Assembly (NCBI GenBank): GCA_033816765.1
Contig: CM066292.1
Coordinates: 1,860,001-1,924,000, forward strand
Source: Nothopassalora personata
Taxonomy: Eukaryota; Ascomycota; Dothideomycetes; Mycosphaerellales; Mycosphaerellaceae
DNA length: 64,000 nt
Reading direction: 5' to 3'
A program made the translations under genes and the position numbers. Under the pieces are notes generated by a model. It was not told the origin of the DNA and made no database searches. It was given only the letters and a program-made list of their open reading frames with translations. Positions 33,370 through 45,100 of the stretch are shown here, piece after piece (the first letter of the stretch is position 1; each line of letters begins with the position of its first letter).

Positions 33370-33780
33370 TTAGCCAACCATGCCTTGGTCAACGAGTGGC
33401 CGGATGAGGAGCAGTGCATTCTGGACGACGGCGAGGGCAGTGGTTGTTTTGATCTTCAAGGCGCCATCTGGACACCATCCCACGATGCCAATGGCTGCCT
33501 CGTGCAGTATAAGTATGTCACGGTGTTTTGTGGATCTCCATGAAAGCGCTGGTAGCATTGCGTCCAATTCGAAGAGCTTTTCTCGGTCAATTGGGCAAGT
33601 GTTGTTCTCATGGGTCTGTAGCCAGTTAGTCACGCATTCTCGATAGGAGACGTGGCCGAAATGGCAGGGTAGCTGGACGGGTTAGGTGAATGCCTCATAG
33701 TAGATGGAGCACTGCGCATCTGCTAAAGATATCTGCGTTGGGGTAGACAGACCTTGGCTGACCTTTTTACGAGTCGTCAT
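33370..33780 (-). pseudogene. Decayed RING-finger gene (copy 2)
   Basis: The frame opens at the ATG at 33780 (MTTRKK), similar to copy 1. It reaches the RING start CSIYYEAF, where the second cysteine is Tyr. It then hits an in-frame TAA at 33682-33684, and continues in the same frame through PVQLPCHFGHVSYREC and NTCPIDREKLF, where another expected Cys is Asp. One stop and two lost zinc ligands make this a pseudogene. TGC-to-TAC and CAA-to-TAA type changes fit RIP-like C-to-T mutation, though it is too little sequence to be sure. Confidence 0.65.
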
Positions 33781-34240
33781 GTCGTTATAGTGAGTCTATG
33801 GGATTGGATGTGGTCACTCGTGCCTTCGTTGGTGGTTTGATAATCGATGAGTCGGTGGCCCCAGGCGGGGGTGCTGTTTAGCGGCCTCCTGGTACATGAG
33901 AGTGCTCATATACATACCAACAACAAAGAGAGTTGTGTCGTCCTGCATTACCCGCGAATTAATGTAATCTTCACCAGCCTCATTACAGAATAGTGATTAC
34001 GCCACCGGCCTGAGCGGCGTCCTTGTACCTCGATAATGCCTGCTATGGAAGTCTACGTTAGTGAGCAACATCTTCAGCATCACTTGAAAGAACTAGTGGG
34101 CGCCGTGAATGTATGTATTGCCGTTCTGTATCAAAGTGTGCAAAATTCTCACATGCCTGATGTAATTTTCTTTGCCGTGCTGTACACAGCCTCACCAAGC
34201 TAATTCACCAGGTATCGGCGAGACTGAGCCATCGACAGGC
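33781..34240. other. Intergenic, 460 bp
   Basis: No gene is supported between the RING pseudogenes and the retropepsin-like gene. Confidence 0.4.
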
Positions 34241-35023
34241 TCATTTCCTCACCACGCCCGGTGTCTGTGGGTACTTCTTGATAGGCCCGATAGTTCTAAT
34301 AGTAGCGGCCTCATGCTCTGCCCTTTCTGCAATGACTTCTAGCCCAGGCTCCGCCTCAACATGAAAATCCAAATCCACCATAATCATCGAGTGCTCTTGT
34401 AGCGTCTCTAGGCCCAAAATGACGTTCGGGACGCCATCCTTCGCAGACTTCTCGGGCTGGTCTGCTACGACCATGAAACGTACCTTATCGAATTGTCGCT
34501 TCGATCGGCCAGCTTGGAAGGAGAGGTTGACATACTGAGTCACCTCGATCCGGTTGTCACCGAGAATGTGGAACTCCTCGTTTTGCATAGTGAGAGGACG
34601 GAGGAGGGTCTTGGCTTGATCGCCGAGCAAGGCCACAAGAGTGCTGGCGTTGATGATGTTGGCATCGGCGCCTGTGTCCATCTTTGCCCACATGACTACA
34701 TCTTTCCCGTCGTGACGCTTCGCGGTCAATGGCACATTTGCGGTGTTGCGTTTCTCTGACGTATGATTTGGCACGCGGAAGATATCGAAGTCGCGCTGCT
34801 TGGGCAGCTTAATCCATTCGAACTCGTCATCGTCATCGTCGTCGTACCAATCGAGTTCCGGAGGTTCCAAAGTTGTGCAGATGCTTGGTTGGGGCGATCG
34901 ATTTCGCGGTGTCAAGTGTGGAGTGTCGGTGCTGTCGGCATCAGACCTTACGAAATGGTCGACGTTCGCCTTGGTCGAGTAGAGGACTGTTGGAGTCGGA
35001 GGCTCTATATGGATCTCGGTCAT
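34241..35023 (-). CDS. Retropepsin-like aspartic protease domain protein
   Basis: A single exon of 260 aa from the ATG at 35023 (MTEIHIEPP). The open frame extends to 35176 but without family character. The N-terminus is acidic and disordered with a run of six Asp. A retropepsin-like core follows: the catalytic motif DTGAD (Asp116), flanked by WAKM and NIINAS, and the later hydrophobic-Leu-Gly motif VILGLETL typical of the flap/psi fold. Such one-domain proteases are half a pepsin and work as homodimers. No gag, RT or integrase lies next to it and codon use looks like host sequence. It may be a domesticated retroelement protease or a fungal paralogue of Ddi1-type domains. Confidence 0.65.
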   Translation of the reverse strand: MTEIHIEPPTPTVLYSTKANVDHFVRSDADSTDTPHLTPRNRSPQPSICTTLEPPELDWYDDDDDDEFEWIKLPKQRDFDIFRVPNHTSEKRNTANVPLTAKRHDGKDVVMWAKMDTGADANIINASTLVALLGDQAKTLLRPLTMQNEEFHILGDNRIEVTQYVNLSFQAGRSKRQFDKVRFMVVADQPEKSAKDGVPNVILGLETLQEHSMIMVDLDFHVEAEPGLEVIAERAEHEAATIRTIGPIKKYPQTPGVVRK

Positions 35024-35742
35024 ACTTGCGGAGTGTCGTATCACTAATGTATTTCTGGTGTGACGGCAGTCGCGATCCTCTTTTATGCCGCGCTTGTACT
35101 GTGTTGCCCCCGCCCTCTGCGTAGCGAAGCACAGCCGCACTATGCTGAGCTCGGATGCAGAGGGCGGCCCTGCCATTGCGAGGCGGAATACAAGCCATGG
35201 CGATCGCGGAATACAGCTGCTAGCCGCGATGGTACTGTTGTTGAATCAGCCAGTACGTGACAGTTGATTGCGCAGTCGACAGTGCAGGTGGAACGCCATG
35301 CACCTGGCAAGGGTTCGTGCAGGAGCTGAAGTCGCTTGCCGCCCGCTTCAAGCCACGCCGCCCTATGCATGGCCCGCCCACGGCCCATATGAACCTGTCT
35401 ATAGCATCGTCAATAGCTAGTCGTGTGGAATCTCGCCTATGTCATCGCGTGATTCCACAGTGAGGTCCTTTCGATCGATGGTAACGAAGCTCATCAACTT
35501 CCCGGATATCATGCAGGTGCTATCAACACGTTATGCTGTAGCTCCAAATTAGACGTACCTGTATCTCACCGGTGGACTCCACGTCGCTTGGCGTGGGTCG
35601 CATCTCATGGCATAGGCACTACCTCCTTCCTTCGTGATCCTGATCCTTGTTTCATCATTCTGGTTGATCAGCCTGCGGGAGACAAGAGGGCGAAGATTCA
35701 TGCGAACCTCGTCGAATCGTCTCGTATCAGCCTCGCCCAACC
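35024..35742. promoter_or_regulatory. Divergent upstream region, retropepsin-like/DUF6594
   Basis: A 719-bp spacer between divergent genes. Overlapping frames up to 94 codons have no family character. Confidence 0.4.
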
Positions 35743-36939
35743 ATGACTTCGCCAACAGCGCTAGCGCCAGACGAAATGCCTTCGCCACGATCTGAAAGTG
35801 TCAGCTACACTGTCGAATCCCTCCCAGACTTCGAAAAGCAGATTGCTTCGTCCAGCGAATTGAACCGGCGAGATACATGGTCACACAGCTCGTGCACCAC
35901 CTTTGCGAAAAGTTTGCCGAGGCGGGACACTTTGCTCTCCAATGGCCAGCTAGAAGGTGTACCTCGAAGGGACACGGGTTTCTCAACAGCAACTTCAAGC
36001 TTGCCCCCTGGACTTCAGCGAAGACAGACTTGGAAGGTCGAAGAGGAAGCGTTGCATGGCTACCCTCAGTTGGCTGCGATGCTTGGGACTGAGGAAAATT
36101 ACGCGATCTACCGAAGATTCGCAGCATTGAATGCTCGTAATCTGCTGTACCACCAAGCCAAGCTGATTCATCTTGAGCACCAGCTTCACGATCTCGAGCT
36201 GATGCACGGCCAAGGCGAGCACGAGGAGCTGCACTACAAGATCGAGCACCTCTTCTCGGACGAGAAGTATTCCGATGAGCATCCAGGCCGCGCGATTCGA
36301 GCCAAGTATGAGGATATCAGTCGGGCTCTGGACAAGTATAACCAGTTGCTGCTAGACCAAGCAAAGCTCCACGAACTGCCAAAACCAGATGCAACCTTTG
36401 TCGACAGTATCTGGAACTACCTCCATCTAGCAACGACGAAGAAACCAGGCTGGCTGCAGCATCCGGAGAACACCGCATACGCTGTGGATGAGCGGACGCG
36501 AAAGCCGCTGCAAAGCGATTTGGTGACGCTGAATCGTGCCTTCAAACAGCAAGACATGTTCACTCGCTTCTTCACCGGTACCTTCCTGGACTGGTGGCAC
36601 CGAGTGTATTCGAAGATCCGCAAGCCAGATGGTGACCATGGAGAATACATCTATGGTGACGGGAAGGTCAGCATGGCAATGAGAGCATTTGTGATGGTGA
36701 TCGCCTCAGCGCTGCCGACCTGTTCGATCGTGGCGCTGTACTTCATCCAGTCTCCAATATGGCGGCTGATCTTCATCGTGTTGTTCTCGGGCGTCTTCGC
36801 GTGCGCGTTGACGATATTCACCGAAGCCAGGAGCATAGACGTCTTCACAGCTTCGGTGGCGCTGGCTTCAGTGCAAGTGGTCTTTGTAGGCACAGCGTTC
36901 GGGAATGGCGCGAACAGCGATCAGCTGCTCGCGAGGTGA
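35743..36939 (+). CDS. DUF6594 membrane protein
   Basis: A single exon of 398 aa. A fungus-specific DUF6594-type protein: a disordered N-terminus with repeated RRDT motifs, the entry motif GYPQLAAML, and a long helical region with FAALNARNLLYHQAKL and heptad-like charge (about 120-210). At the C-terminus three hydrophobic helices (about residues 310-335, 342-363 and 367-388) follow the motif YIYGDGKVSMAMR. It is probably a membrane-anchored coiled-coil protein of unknown function. It is the last intact gene before the transposon island, whose AT-rich sequence begins about 400 bp downstream. Confidence 0.75.
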   Translation: MTSPTALAPDEMPSPRSESVSYTVESLPDFEKQIASSSELNRRDTWSHSSCTTFAKSLPRRDTLLSNGQLEGVPRRDTGFSTATSSLPPGLQRRQTWKVEEEALHGYPQLAAMLGTEENYAIYRRFAALNARNLLYHQAKLIHLEHQLHDLELMHGQGEHEELHYKIEHLFSDEKYSDEHPGRAIRAKYEDISRALDKYNQLLLDQAKLHELPKPDATFVDSIWNYLHLATTKKPGWLQHPENTAYAVDERTRKPLQSDLVTLNRAFKQQDMFTRFFTGTFLDWWHRVYSKIRKPDGDHGEYIYGDGKVSMAMRAFVMVIASALPTCSIVALYFIQSPIWRLIFIVLFSGVFACALTIFTEARSIDVFTASVALASVQVVFVGTAFGNGANSDQLLAR

Positions 36940-37814
36940 ATGTTATTGTTTTGGCGAGACTACACGTCAACAACACCTGGGACTGGCGACGACGAGGTTA
37001 TATCAACGACACGATAATATTCATGAGATTGGGACAGAATATCGCTATTCCCAGGTTCTACGCGTGTTTACTATGAGGAACGCGGGACGGCTAATCCACG
37101 GACCCACCCCCGGCAGCATGGCGCGGAATATTGCATAGCATAGTAAGAACGTGCGTGCGGCGGTGGCCTAGGCTTACAAAACCGGCAAATACGCGTATTC
37201 GAAATCCTTACTCGCTGCACTCGCTCTTCCTTAACAACTATCAACAATACTGCTGCGACTCGCCAACTGCTGCGACTCGCCATTGTCGCACAACAATACT
37301 GCTGCGACTCGCTATTGTCGCCTACAATCGTAGCGAGTCGCGGCGGTATTGTCGCTTCCTCCTACTGCGTAGGTAAGTTAGGCTCCTTAATAATAGCAGA
37401 TAGTAAGTATTAAGGAGCTTACCTCACTTGCTATTGTTATATTATAGCGGCGGGTATATTAACTTCTACTACTGTTACTATTTCTTCGACTCTACACTTA
37501 TCGACATATACAAATCTAACTATAGACGACTCACTTAGCGATATTGGCCTTAGAACAACGACAACGACAGCGACAGCGACAGTACACCTAATCCGCGCTT
37601 ACCCTTACAAACGCGGTTATTACTATAGCTTACGATAGCGTAAGTGCGATTCCGACTCGTTAGGCGTACGTAGGTAGACTAATGTTTAAACCTATAGTGT
37701 ATACCGCCGCCCTCGTACCGCCGATACCGACGATTTCTACTACGTAAGCGAGTCGACATAGGTATAATGGCTAGGAGACTCGTAGAAGATAGATAAGGGT
37801 AGTATAAAGGTTAC
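36940..37814. other. Transition into AT-rich repeat island, with 22-bp direct repeats
   Basis: Gene-like composition fades at about 37.1 kb. A 22-bp sequence starting CAACAATACTGC occurs at 37242-37263 and again at 37291-37312, inside a GCGACTCGC-rich patch. A 16-bp inverted repeat (TATTAAGGAGCTTACC and an imperfect complement with three extra bases) lies at about 37372-37427. From about 37.38 kb the sequence is TA-rich with dense stops in all frames. No gene is called. Confidence 0.6.
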
Positions 37815-38061
37815 TATTAAGATGTAGCATCTTAGGGGGAGCTAACAGTTAGGTTGTGATCTAATAGCCTAAGGCATCTACGATAACTTAGCTTGTCGGA
37901 AGACACCTTCTCTCCCCTTTAGCTTAGATAGACATCTAACACAATTAACACATTGGTTCCTAATATATTGCTATATGCCCTGTAGCTATTAGCTAGTTAA
38001 AGATTGATCTCTTACTCTACTCCGCTACTAACTACGTATCCTATAAGGTCTTAACTTAATA
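37815..38061 (+). repeat. Copia 5' LTR (RIP-mutated)
   Basis: A 247-bp repeat matching 50977-51223 with only a handful of transitions (G/A or C/T). It starts TATTAAG (ancestral TGTTAAG assumed) and ends TAATA where the partner keeps TAACA. Confidence 0.85.
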
Positions 38062-41000
38062 GGTTATAAGCCCGGGTTTATGTAGGAGTAAGAGTAACCT
38101 ATATTAGTATAGGTTACTTGTATCCCTTGCTATTATAGTAGAAAACATCTAGGAAGCAGAAGTCTACCCTATCTGTCCTATTAAGGAGCTTAGTTTAATA
38201 CTAAGTAATAGGTAATCTAGAAAAGGACTCTATACGGCTTACTATAAGCTAATACCTTAAAGACACTCTATAGGTAGAACTGCATCGAGATACTATTAAG
38301 AAGGACTTTAAGTAAGTTATTTAGAACTCTACTAGGAGAGATAGACCTATGTCCTAGCTCCGAGACTATACCGCTCTTTCTTTACCCTACTAAGTAGGCC
38401 TTAGTATCTATACCTACGAACCTTACTATTCTACACTAAAAGCCTTAGTAGGACCTAAGCTACGACTTTGAAGCATATACACCTTGTTTTATTATATTTA
38501 ATTTATTATGGATTTACACTAAGAGAAAGGAGAAGAGAAGGGAACTAAAATCCTAATTCTTAGGAGAGACAACTAGAAGAGATAGTTCAACCTTTAGAGA
38601 TACAAGATAGAGAGCTAGTTAGCATTCTTTATAATTAATGACCTGTTAGAAGTGTTATTTAACAACATTAAGGGCAAGAACCTAAAACTCTAGGAAGAGA
38701 CTAAGATTAAAGAGATTCTTAATACACTAACATAGATAAAACAAAATGTAGCTTGCTACTTTAGTATCCTAAGTAGGATTATAGAAGAAGATGAATTTAA
38801 GCTTAAGGGCTCTTACGAATCTAGAAAAGCTGCTAAGATATAGGTATATCTCTAGAACAAGTATAGCTAGGTGTTACTAACCTATGTACATAAGCTTACA
38901 AAACAGTTTGTAAACTTTAAGATAAGTGAAGAGTTCACTATTAGATCTGTATAGGCACACCTAGTGTCTCTTAGAAGGAGGATTGCTAATGTTGACCTAG
39001 AGGGCTAGTACTATAGGAAAGCTAATATAAGAATAACCTAGCTTTTAAGCTTACTACTACCTAACTACTATATAGCTAGAGATACTATTATAGCTTAGCT
39101 AAAGATAGATTATAAAAGGACCTTAAAGATCCTTAAGGCTTAAGAGGCTAGATTGAATCCCTCTAAGGCTAAGTATAGTATAGCAGCTACCTAGGTTAGG
39201 CCCTTAGGTTAGGTAAGATCACTTTCCTGCCTTCTCTATAAGAAGGACTATCTTATTAAGGACTGCCCTAGTCTCTCTAAGGCAAAGAAGGTCCTTAGAT
39301 CTTATTCCTAAGTACTATCCTCCTAGAATGCAACACATATTAAGAAGAGAAGATCTCTACTACTATCTTTAAGAAGAACACTAAGAGAGAAGTCCTCTAT
39401 AGAGGAACTTAAGAAAATGGTAAAGAAACTTAGCTCTAATATACTGTTACTCTAGAAGAACTAGGCCTAGTCTCCTTCCTCTAAAACAAGGAAGACTAGG
39501 AAAGGTTTCTCTACCTAAGAGCTACCTAACTTATGTAACTTATCCTAGAAGACAATGTCTAATAATAATAAGTATAATAAAGTAGCTTACTTAACTATAG
39601 AAGTCTAAGGCAAGTTCCCCTTATTAGAGTAGTTACTTGATTCTTATACTTTATCCTATATAACTAACTAGAACTACCTCTTTAGATCTATAACTCCCTT
39701 AATAAAGAAGAAATGGATTAAAGTGGGAGGTAGGCATTTGTTAGCTACTTATATTAGGACTGTAGAGATAAGTAGGAGATCTAGCAGGAAAGTTATTTTA
39801 GAAGATGTTCTACTTATACCTAAGCTAGGGGTAAACCTAGTTTCTTAGAACTAGTTTAGCAAGCAGTTTAGTATCTAACCTCCTTTATTTTCTCTTGTAT
39901 CCCCCTCTAGCTAAACTGTTGTCTAGACAAGGCTCCTTAGGGGGGTTCTATTTATTAATAAGATTTCTCCTCTACTATAAGAAAGGGCACATTACTTATT
40001 ATATACACTACTAATAGAGAATGCCTTTGTAACTACTAAATTAGAGACTAACCTAAAACAGTAGGAGCTTTAGCATAGAAGATTTGCACACTTTAGGAAG
40101 AACTTACTCTAGAATCTTTATAAGGTAATAGACTTAAAAGAACCTATTCCTGTTCCTAGGGATAGCTTCTACTAGTATAGAGTGTGTTTAATAGTAAAGA
40201 TAAAGAAGTACAAAGGCAAAGTTACTAAGAGAAGACCTAAAAGACTTGCCCTTATATCTATTAATATATGTAGTCTACTACTAACATTAAGGCTAGGGTT
40301 TAAATACTAGCTTAAGATTGTTAACAACTTCTCTAAAAAAAGTAGACCTATCCTCTTAAGAAAAGAGAAGATGCTCTAGTTACTCTCTAGAACTAGAAGA
40401 TTAAGGTAGAGAGGAAATTATTAGTACAGTTAAAAGCAGTTAGGCTTAATAATGCAAGGGAACTTATTACATTAGTTAAGTAGTAGGAGAAGGATTTGGG
40501 AATTAGGCTAGAGCATACTAAGGCATACAACTCGCTCTAAAATAGACTAGTTAAAAGGTTAATACAAACCTTAGAAGACTCTATAAGGGCAATGCTTAAA
40601 GAGGCAAAGATGCTAATTAAATTCTAGCCTAAAGCACTAGAAGCCTAAACCTATATAAGGAACAAACTACTAAATAATCTAGACTATAATAGGTTTAAGA
40701 TTTTACTAGATAAAGCCTTTAATAGTATTAAGCCAACTATTAACTATTTAAAGGTTTAGGGATACAAAGCTATTATCTATATAGACACAAGATCCTAGCC
40801 TTAATAGGCAAGAAGTAATAAACTAATAAACAAAGGTAAAGAAGCAGTGTTTATTAGATACGTTAAAAACATAGCTAAGGCCTAGCTCTTTTAGGAACTA
40901 GATATAAAAGCTATTAAACAACACATACATATAGACTTCTTTAAGGACTAACCTAGAGGTAATATAGATCTCAATGTTACAAAATTGAATCTATTAAGCA

Positions 41001-41971
41001 ATACACTAGCTAGGAGACCCTTAGGGAGGCTAAGGAAGGACATATCCTTAGAGCAACCTGTTCACTATTTAATTATTTAGTAGAGCAGCCTAGTAATAGC
41101 CTAGCTAAGAAAGCTGTTTATGTAACTTCCCTAGCCTCTAAAGAATATAGGGGAATTTTAGAAAATCGATAAGCCAATTAAGATAAGTTTACTATATCTC
41201 TAGGAAAAGAATGTTACTAGGACACAAGTAACTACTCTTAGATTATCCCTTAGTAAGAGGAGGGCTAACTATAATGTTAAGGGCTATAAATAGAAACAGA
41301 AAGCCCTAAGATCTATAGTCCCTATACCTAAACTAGCTACTAAAGTAGGAGAAGCAATAGACCTCTTAGAGAACCTTGCTGCTTACTACTAAGCTTTCTT
41401 TATAGCTATGCAATTAGTGGATAATTTAGTACTATAGGATAGTAAATTCCTAGAAGAAGTTAAGGAGATAGCCTTTATAGCAACTATAGAAGTTATTACA
41501 TATAAGTAAGAGATCCCAATTCTAAAGTCCTATAAGGATGCTATAAATAACAAGAAATAGGGACACCTTTAGAAGGAAGCAATCTAGAAGGAGCTAGATG
41601 CTCTATAGAGTAACAACACCTAGGAGAATGCTGTTCTACTAAAAGGAGCAAACTTAGTTACGTTAAGATAGGTCTTTAATGTTAAAAGAAGCATTAGTGG
41701 AGCTATTGAAAAGTTCAAGGCTAGGCTAGTTGCAAGGGGCTTTTCATAGAAGTTTAGTATTAACTTTATAGAGACATTTGCGCCTACAGTTAGACAGGAC
41801 ACCCTTAGGGTGTTTATAGCTATTATGTGTAAGAAGGATCTCTATCTTTACTAAGTGGATGTAAACAATACGTTTATAGAAAGCACCCTCTATAAAGACA
41901 TCTTTATGTTACTACTACTAGGAGTTAAGCTTCTACTAAACATAGTGTTTAAGATCCTTAAAAGCTTATAT
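38062..41971 (+). mobile_element. RIP-mutated Ty1/Copia element, left part (gag to RT)
   Basis: A dead LTR retrotransposon reading left to right. The gag begins near the ATG at 38508 and runs through many TAG/TAA stops placed where Gln codons are expected. The zinc knuckle near 39230 reads CLLYKKDYLIKDCP, with a Cys and a His turned to Tyr. Protease/integrase remnants follow. The reverse transcriptase at 41.6-41.95 kb keeps KARLVARGFS and ETFAPTVRQDTLR, the Copia signature. Essentially all lesions are C-to-T/G-to-A, the mark of RIP. The frame is cut at 41971 by the young Gypsy element and resumes at 49763. Confidence 0.85.
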
Positions 41972-42164
41972 TGTCACAAGCAGGTGCAAGCACGTGGTCG
42001 GATAAGGTACAAGTCGAATAGATAGCTATCTAAGAGAGGCGCGGAGAGCGCGAGATACTTAAGGGAGCGCCAAGCCGATTAGTCAGCGGCTTAGTCAGCG
42101 GCGCGCTTGTGGTGCCCACGCACGTGCGCGCGGATCGAGGTGAATGGGCGCCGGTACGGTGACA
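41972..42164 (-). repeat. Gypsy 3' LTR
   Basis: 193 bp, identical to the 5' LTR. The pol stop codon (42095-42097) lies inside it. Confidence 0.92.
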
Positions 42165-45100
42165 CTACCCCCCCCTCTGAGAGTGCGCTCCGGAGCACTC
42201 TGTCCTCTCCTATCCATCGTATCCATCATTGCCTTCGCGAACTTCTCGTCGTCTATCAACTCATCATCCGTCACAGTGTCGACTTCCTCGTCCTCCGCGT
42301 AACCATCTATGACGCTACGTAACGCAGGCAGACTTTCGCGGCGACACGGCGCAGCAGCCTCAGCTACTGTCCGGACGGTGTCTTTCTCGGTGTGTGTACC
42401 CAGCTCTTCACACAGGTACCCTGTGCCGTAGTGACTCGCGCCATCTAGGCGGCTACACACTGCGATCTGATGCGCATCAGCTTCACTGTCGTCATGACTC
42501 GCGCCAATCAGCAGATCCACTCCTGTTACTTGGTCTGTTTGTCGAGAAAGATCGTCATCGCGACGCGTATCGCTCTCTTTCTCACAAGTCCTGAGTCCAG
42601 GTCCCACCGGCATCAGAGCCATCGCTGCTGCATTGAGTGCTGAGTCACGCGCCAGTCGCATGCCCGTGGCATCCTCATTGGCAACCCAGTCTGCAGGAGG
42701 TTGAAAACCAGGTGGTCTGGTTGCTCGAGGATGGTTATGGTGAAAGTCGGCGACAGAGGCGGCGGCTGTCTCAATGACCTGGCCCGCAGCTTCATAGGAT
42801 GGTTCTAGGTATCCAACGTACTTCACCAAGTACTCATAATATGGCTCTTTCACACCACCTCTAGGTGTTCTTCCTCTCGGCCATCTCTTCTTGCAATCCA
42901 ACACCTCCTCCACTTCCCAAAAGTCGGGCTCGGCTGGGTTGGTTTCGTGTTGTTCGTCGTCCACGATTCGTATCGGTGGAGGCGCAGGTTGTACTTGCCC
43001 TTCGACTGGAGGATGAACCGGTGCTAGAAGGTGTGAGTGGAAGCGGTTGTCAATATTCATAGTGGGCGGCAGCTCCACTTTATAGGTGTTCCCCGGCAGC
43101 ACCTCCGTGATCACGTGCGGACCTGACCACTTCACGTCCAACTTCCTAGACGGTCTCTCCATCTCCCAGTTCTCGGTGCTCACCCATACCTCGTTACCTT
43201 CGACGTATCGTGGTGCTGGTGTACGGTTTTGGTTTGCGTATTCGGCTTGGACGGCTTGGGCGAGGGCCATTTGCTGTCGTAGGAACTCCTGCATGTCATG
43301 CATCTTTCTTGCGAACCTGTCTGCTGACTCCGCGTCGAGTCGTTGCCTGTGTGGCATAAGTGGCATTGGGAGCTCGAGGTGGAGCTCGGAAAAGCGTGGG
43401 TTACGTCCTGTGTTGGCGTAGAACGGTGATACCCCTGTTGTAGCTGATACGGCGTTGTTAGCAGTAAACTCGGCCAACGGGGCCCAATCCGGCCAGTCAT
43501 CCTGAGCGTAATTGACGAACATGCGGAGGTACTGTTCCATCACCTTGTTCGTGTTCTCCGACTGGCCGTCCGTCTCCGGGTGATATGAAGATGAGAGCTT
43601 CTGGTTGATGCCTAGGAGGGCACAGATCCTTCGCCAAAAGGCCGATACCCATTGCGTGCCGCGATCTGAGACGATGGACTTGGGAAGCCCATGTCTGCTG
43701 AACACGTACTTCAAGAACACCAAGGCACAATGTTCGGCGGTCATCGAGAGGACAGGAATGATGTGTCTTTCCTTGGTAAGGCGGCATGTGACCGTCATGA
43801 TGTTCTCGTATGTTCGTCCATCCACCGCACTCTTCCCCTCCGGCAGTTTGACGACGAAGTCGACAGCAATGTCTTCCCATGCGCCGAATGGTACAGGCAA
43901 CGGCTTCAACAGTCCAGGGTACTGGATGTTGGTGCTCTTGTTCGTGTGGCAAGTGCGACAAGCTCGGACGTATTTCTTGACAAAACGAGCCATGCCTGGC
44001 CAAGTATAATTGCGAGCAACGAGTTCGTAAGTCTTTTCATCTCCCATGTGGCCCGCTGCGGCATGGTCATGGAAAGCTTGCACGATGCGAGTGCGCACCG
44101 GCACTTCTCCTTCATCAAGGGCATCTTCTGACTCTGGTGGAACGAACAGGCTGTATCCGCCATAGATGTTCTTGATGTATATCATTCCCCCAACTGGCAC
44201 TGCATGACGGTCGTCGATACGATGTTTTCGTAGCAGCGTGCATGGCTCATCGCGTTCCAGTTGTTGGACGGCCTCCTCTGCTTCTGGCTGCGCATACAAT
44301 TCTCGGATGGCGGTGGTGAGCGGAGTCACGACGTCGTTGGCGGAGGCGCTAAGGACTCTCGTGGAGGACAGATTCAGAACCCGGTCTGGCCCAAGCAATA
44401 TCTGATGTTGTTGCTGATTGCGCGGATCAGTAAGATCGCCAGGCACAGGAAGGTCCTGTGAGCGCCGTGTGAGACTGTCCGGCTTCGTGCCTTGTACGCC
44501 TGGTCGGTACACTATCTTGAAGAAGAATTGGGACAGGAACTCGGCCCACCTAGCTTGCCTTCGGTTAAGCTGTTTCGTACTCATGAACCATTCAAGGTTC
44601 TTGTGATCAGAATACACGAGAGTAGGCTTGTCCTCTGCAGAGTCGGGGTCTGGCAGATTCTCGTAGTCGTCAGTGCCGTACTCGTTGACGGTTAGCTCCG
44701 GGCGCCATTCTTCGAAAGCTTGTACGATCGCCAAAAGCTCCTTGTCATAGATGTCGTAATTGCACTGTTGCGGATCCATCTTCTTGGACATGTATGCGAT
44801 CGGATGAAGTACGCCATTCTCATCTCGTTGAGAAAGGACTGCTGCGGTCACGTAATCCGAGGCATCTGTTTCGAGAATCGTTTCTCTTCCTGGATAGAAG
44901 TGCTTCAGTGTAGGGGCGTCGATGAATGCCTGTTTCAGCGCGTCGAATGCTCGTTGGCACGACTCTGACCATTCCCATGGTACGTTCTTGCGCGTGAGTT
45001 TGGTCATGGGCAAACAGATCTTGCTAAAGTCTTTGATGAACCGCCGATAGAAGTTGGCAAACCCCGTGAACGACAAAATATCGGTAACGTTGGCGGGAGT

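Noticed and set aside
30502..36939. Secondary-metabolite cluster around the wax-synthase-like gene
   Set aside because: No synthase, cyclase, P450, dedicated regulator or transporter lies beside it; the neighbours are a GTPase, RING pseudogenes and unrelated genes.
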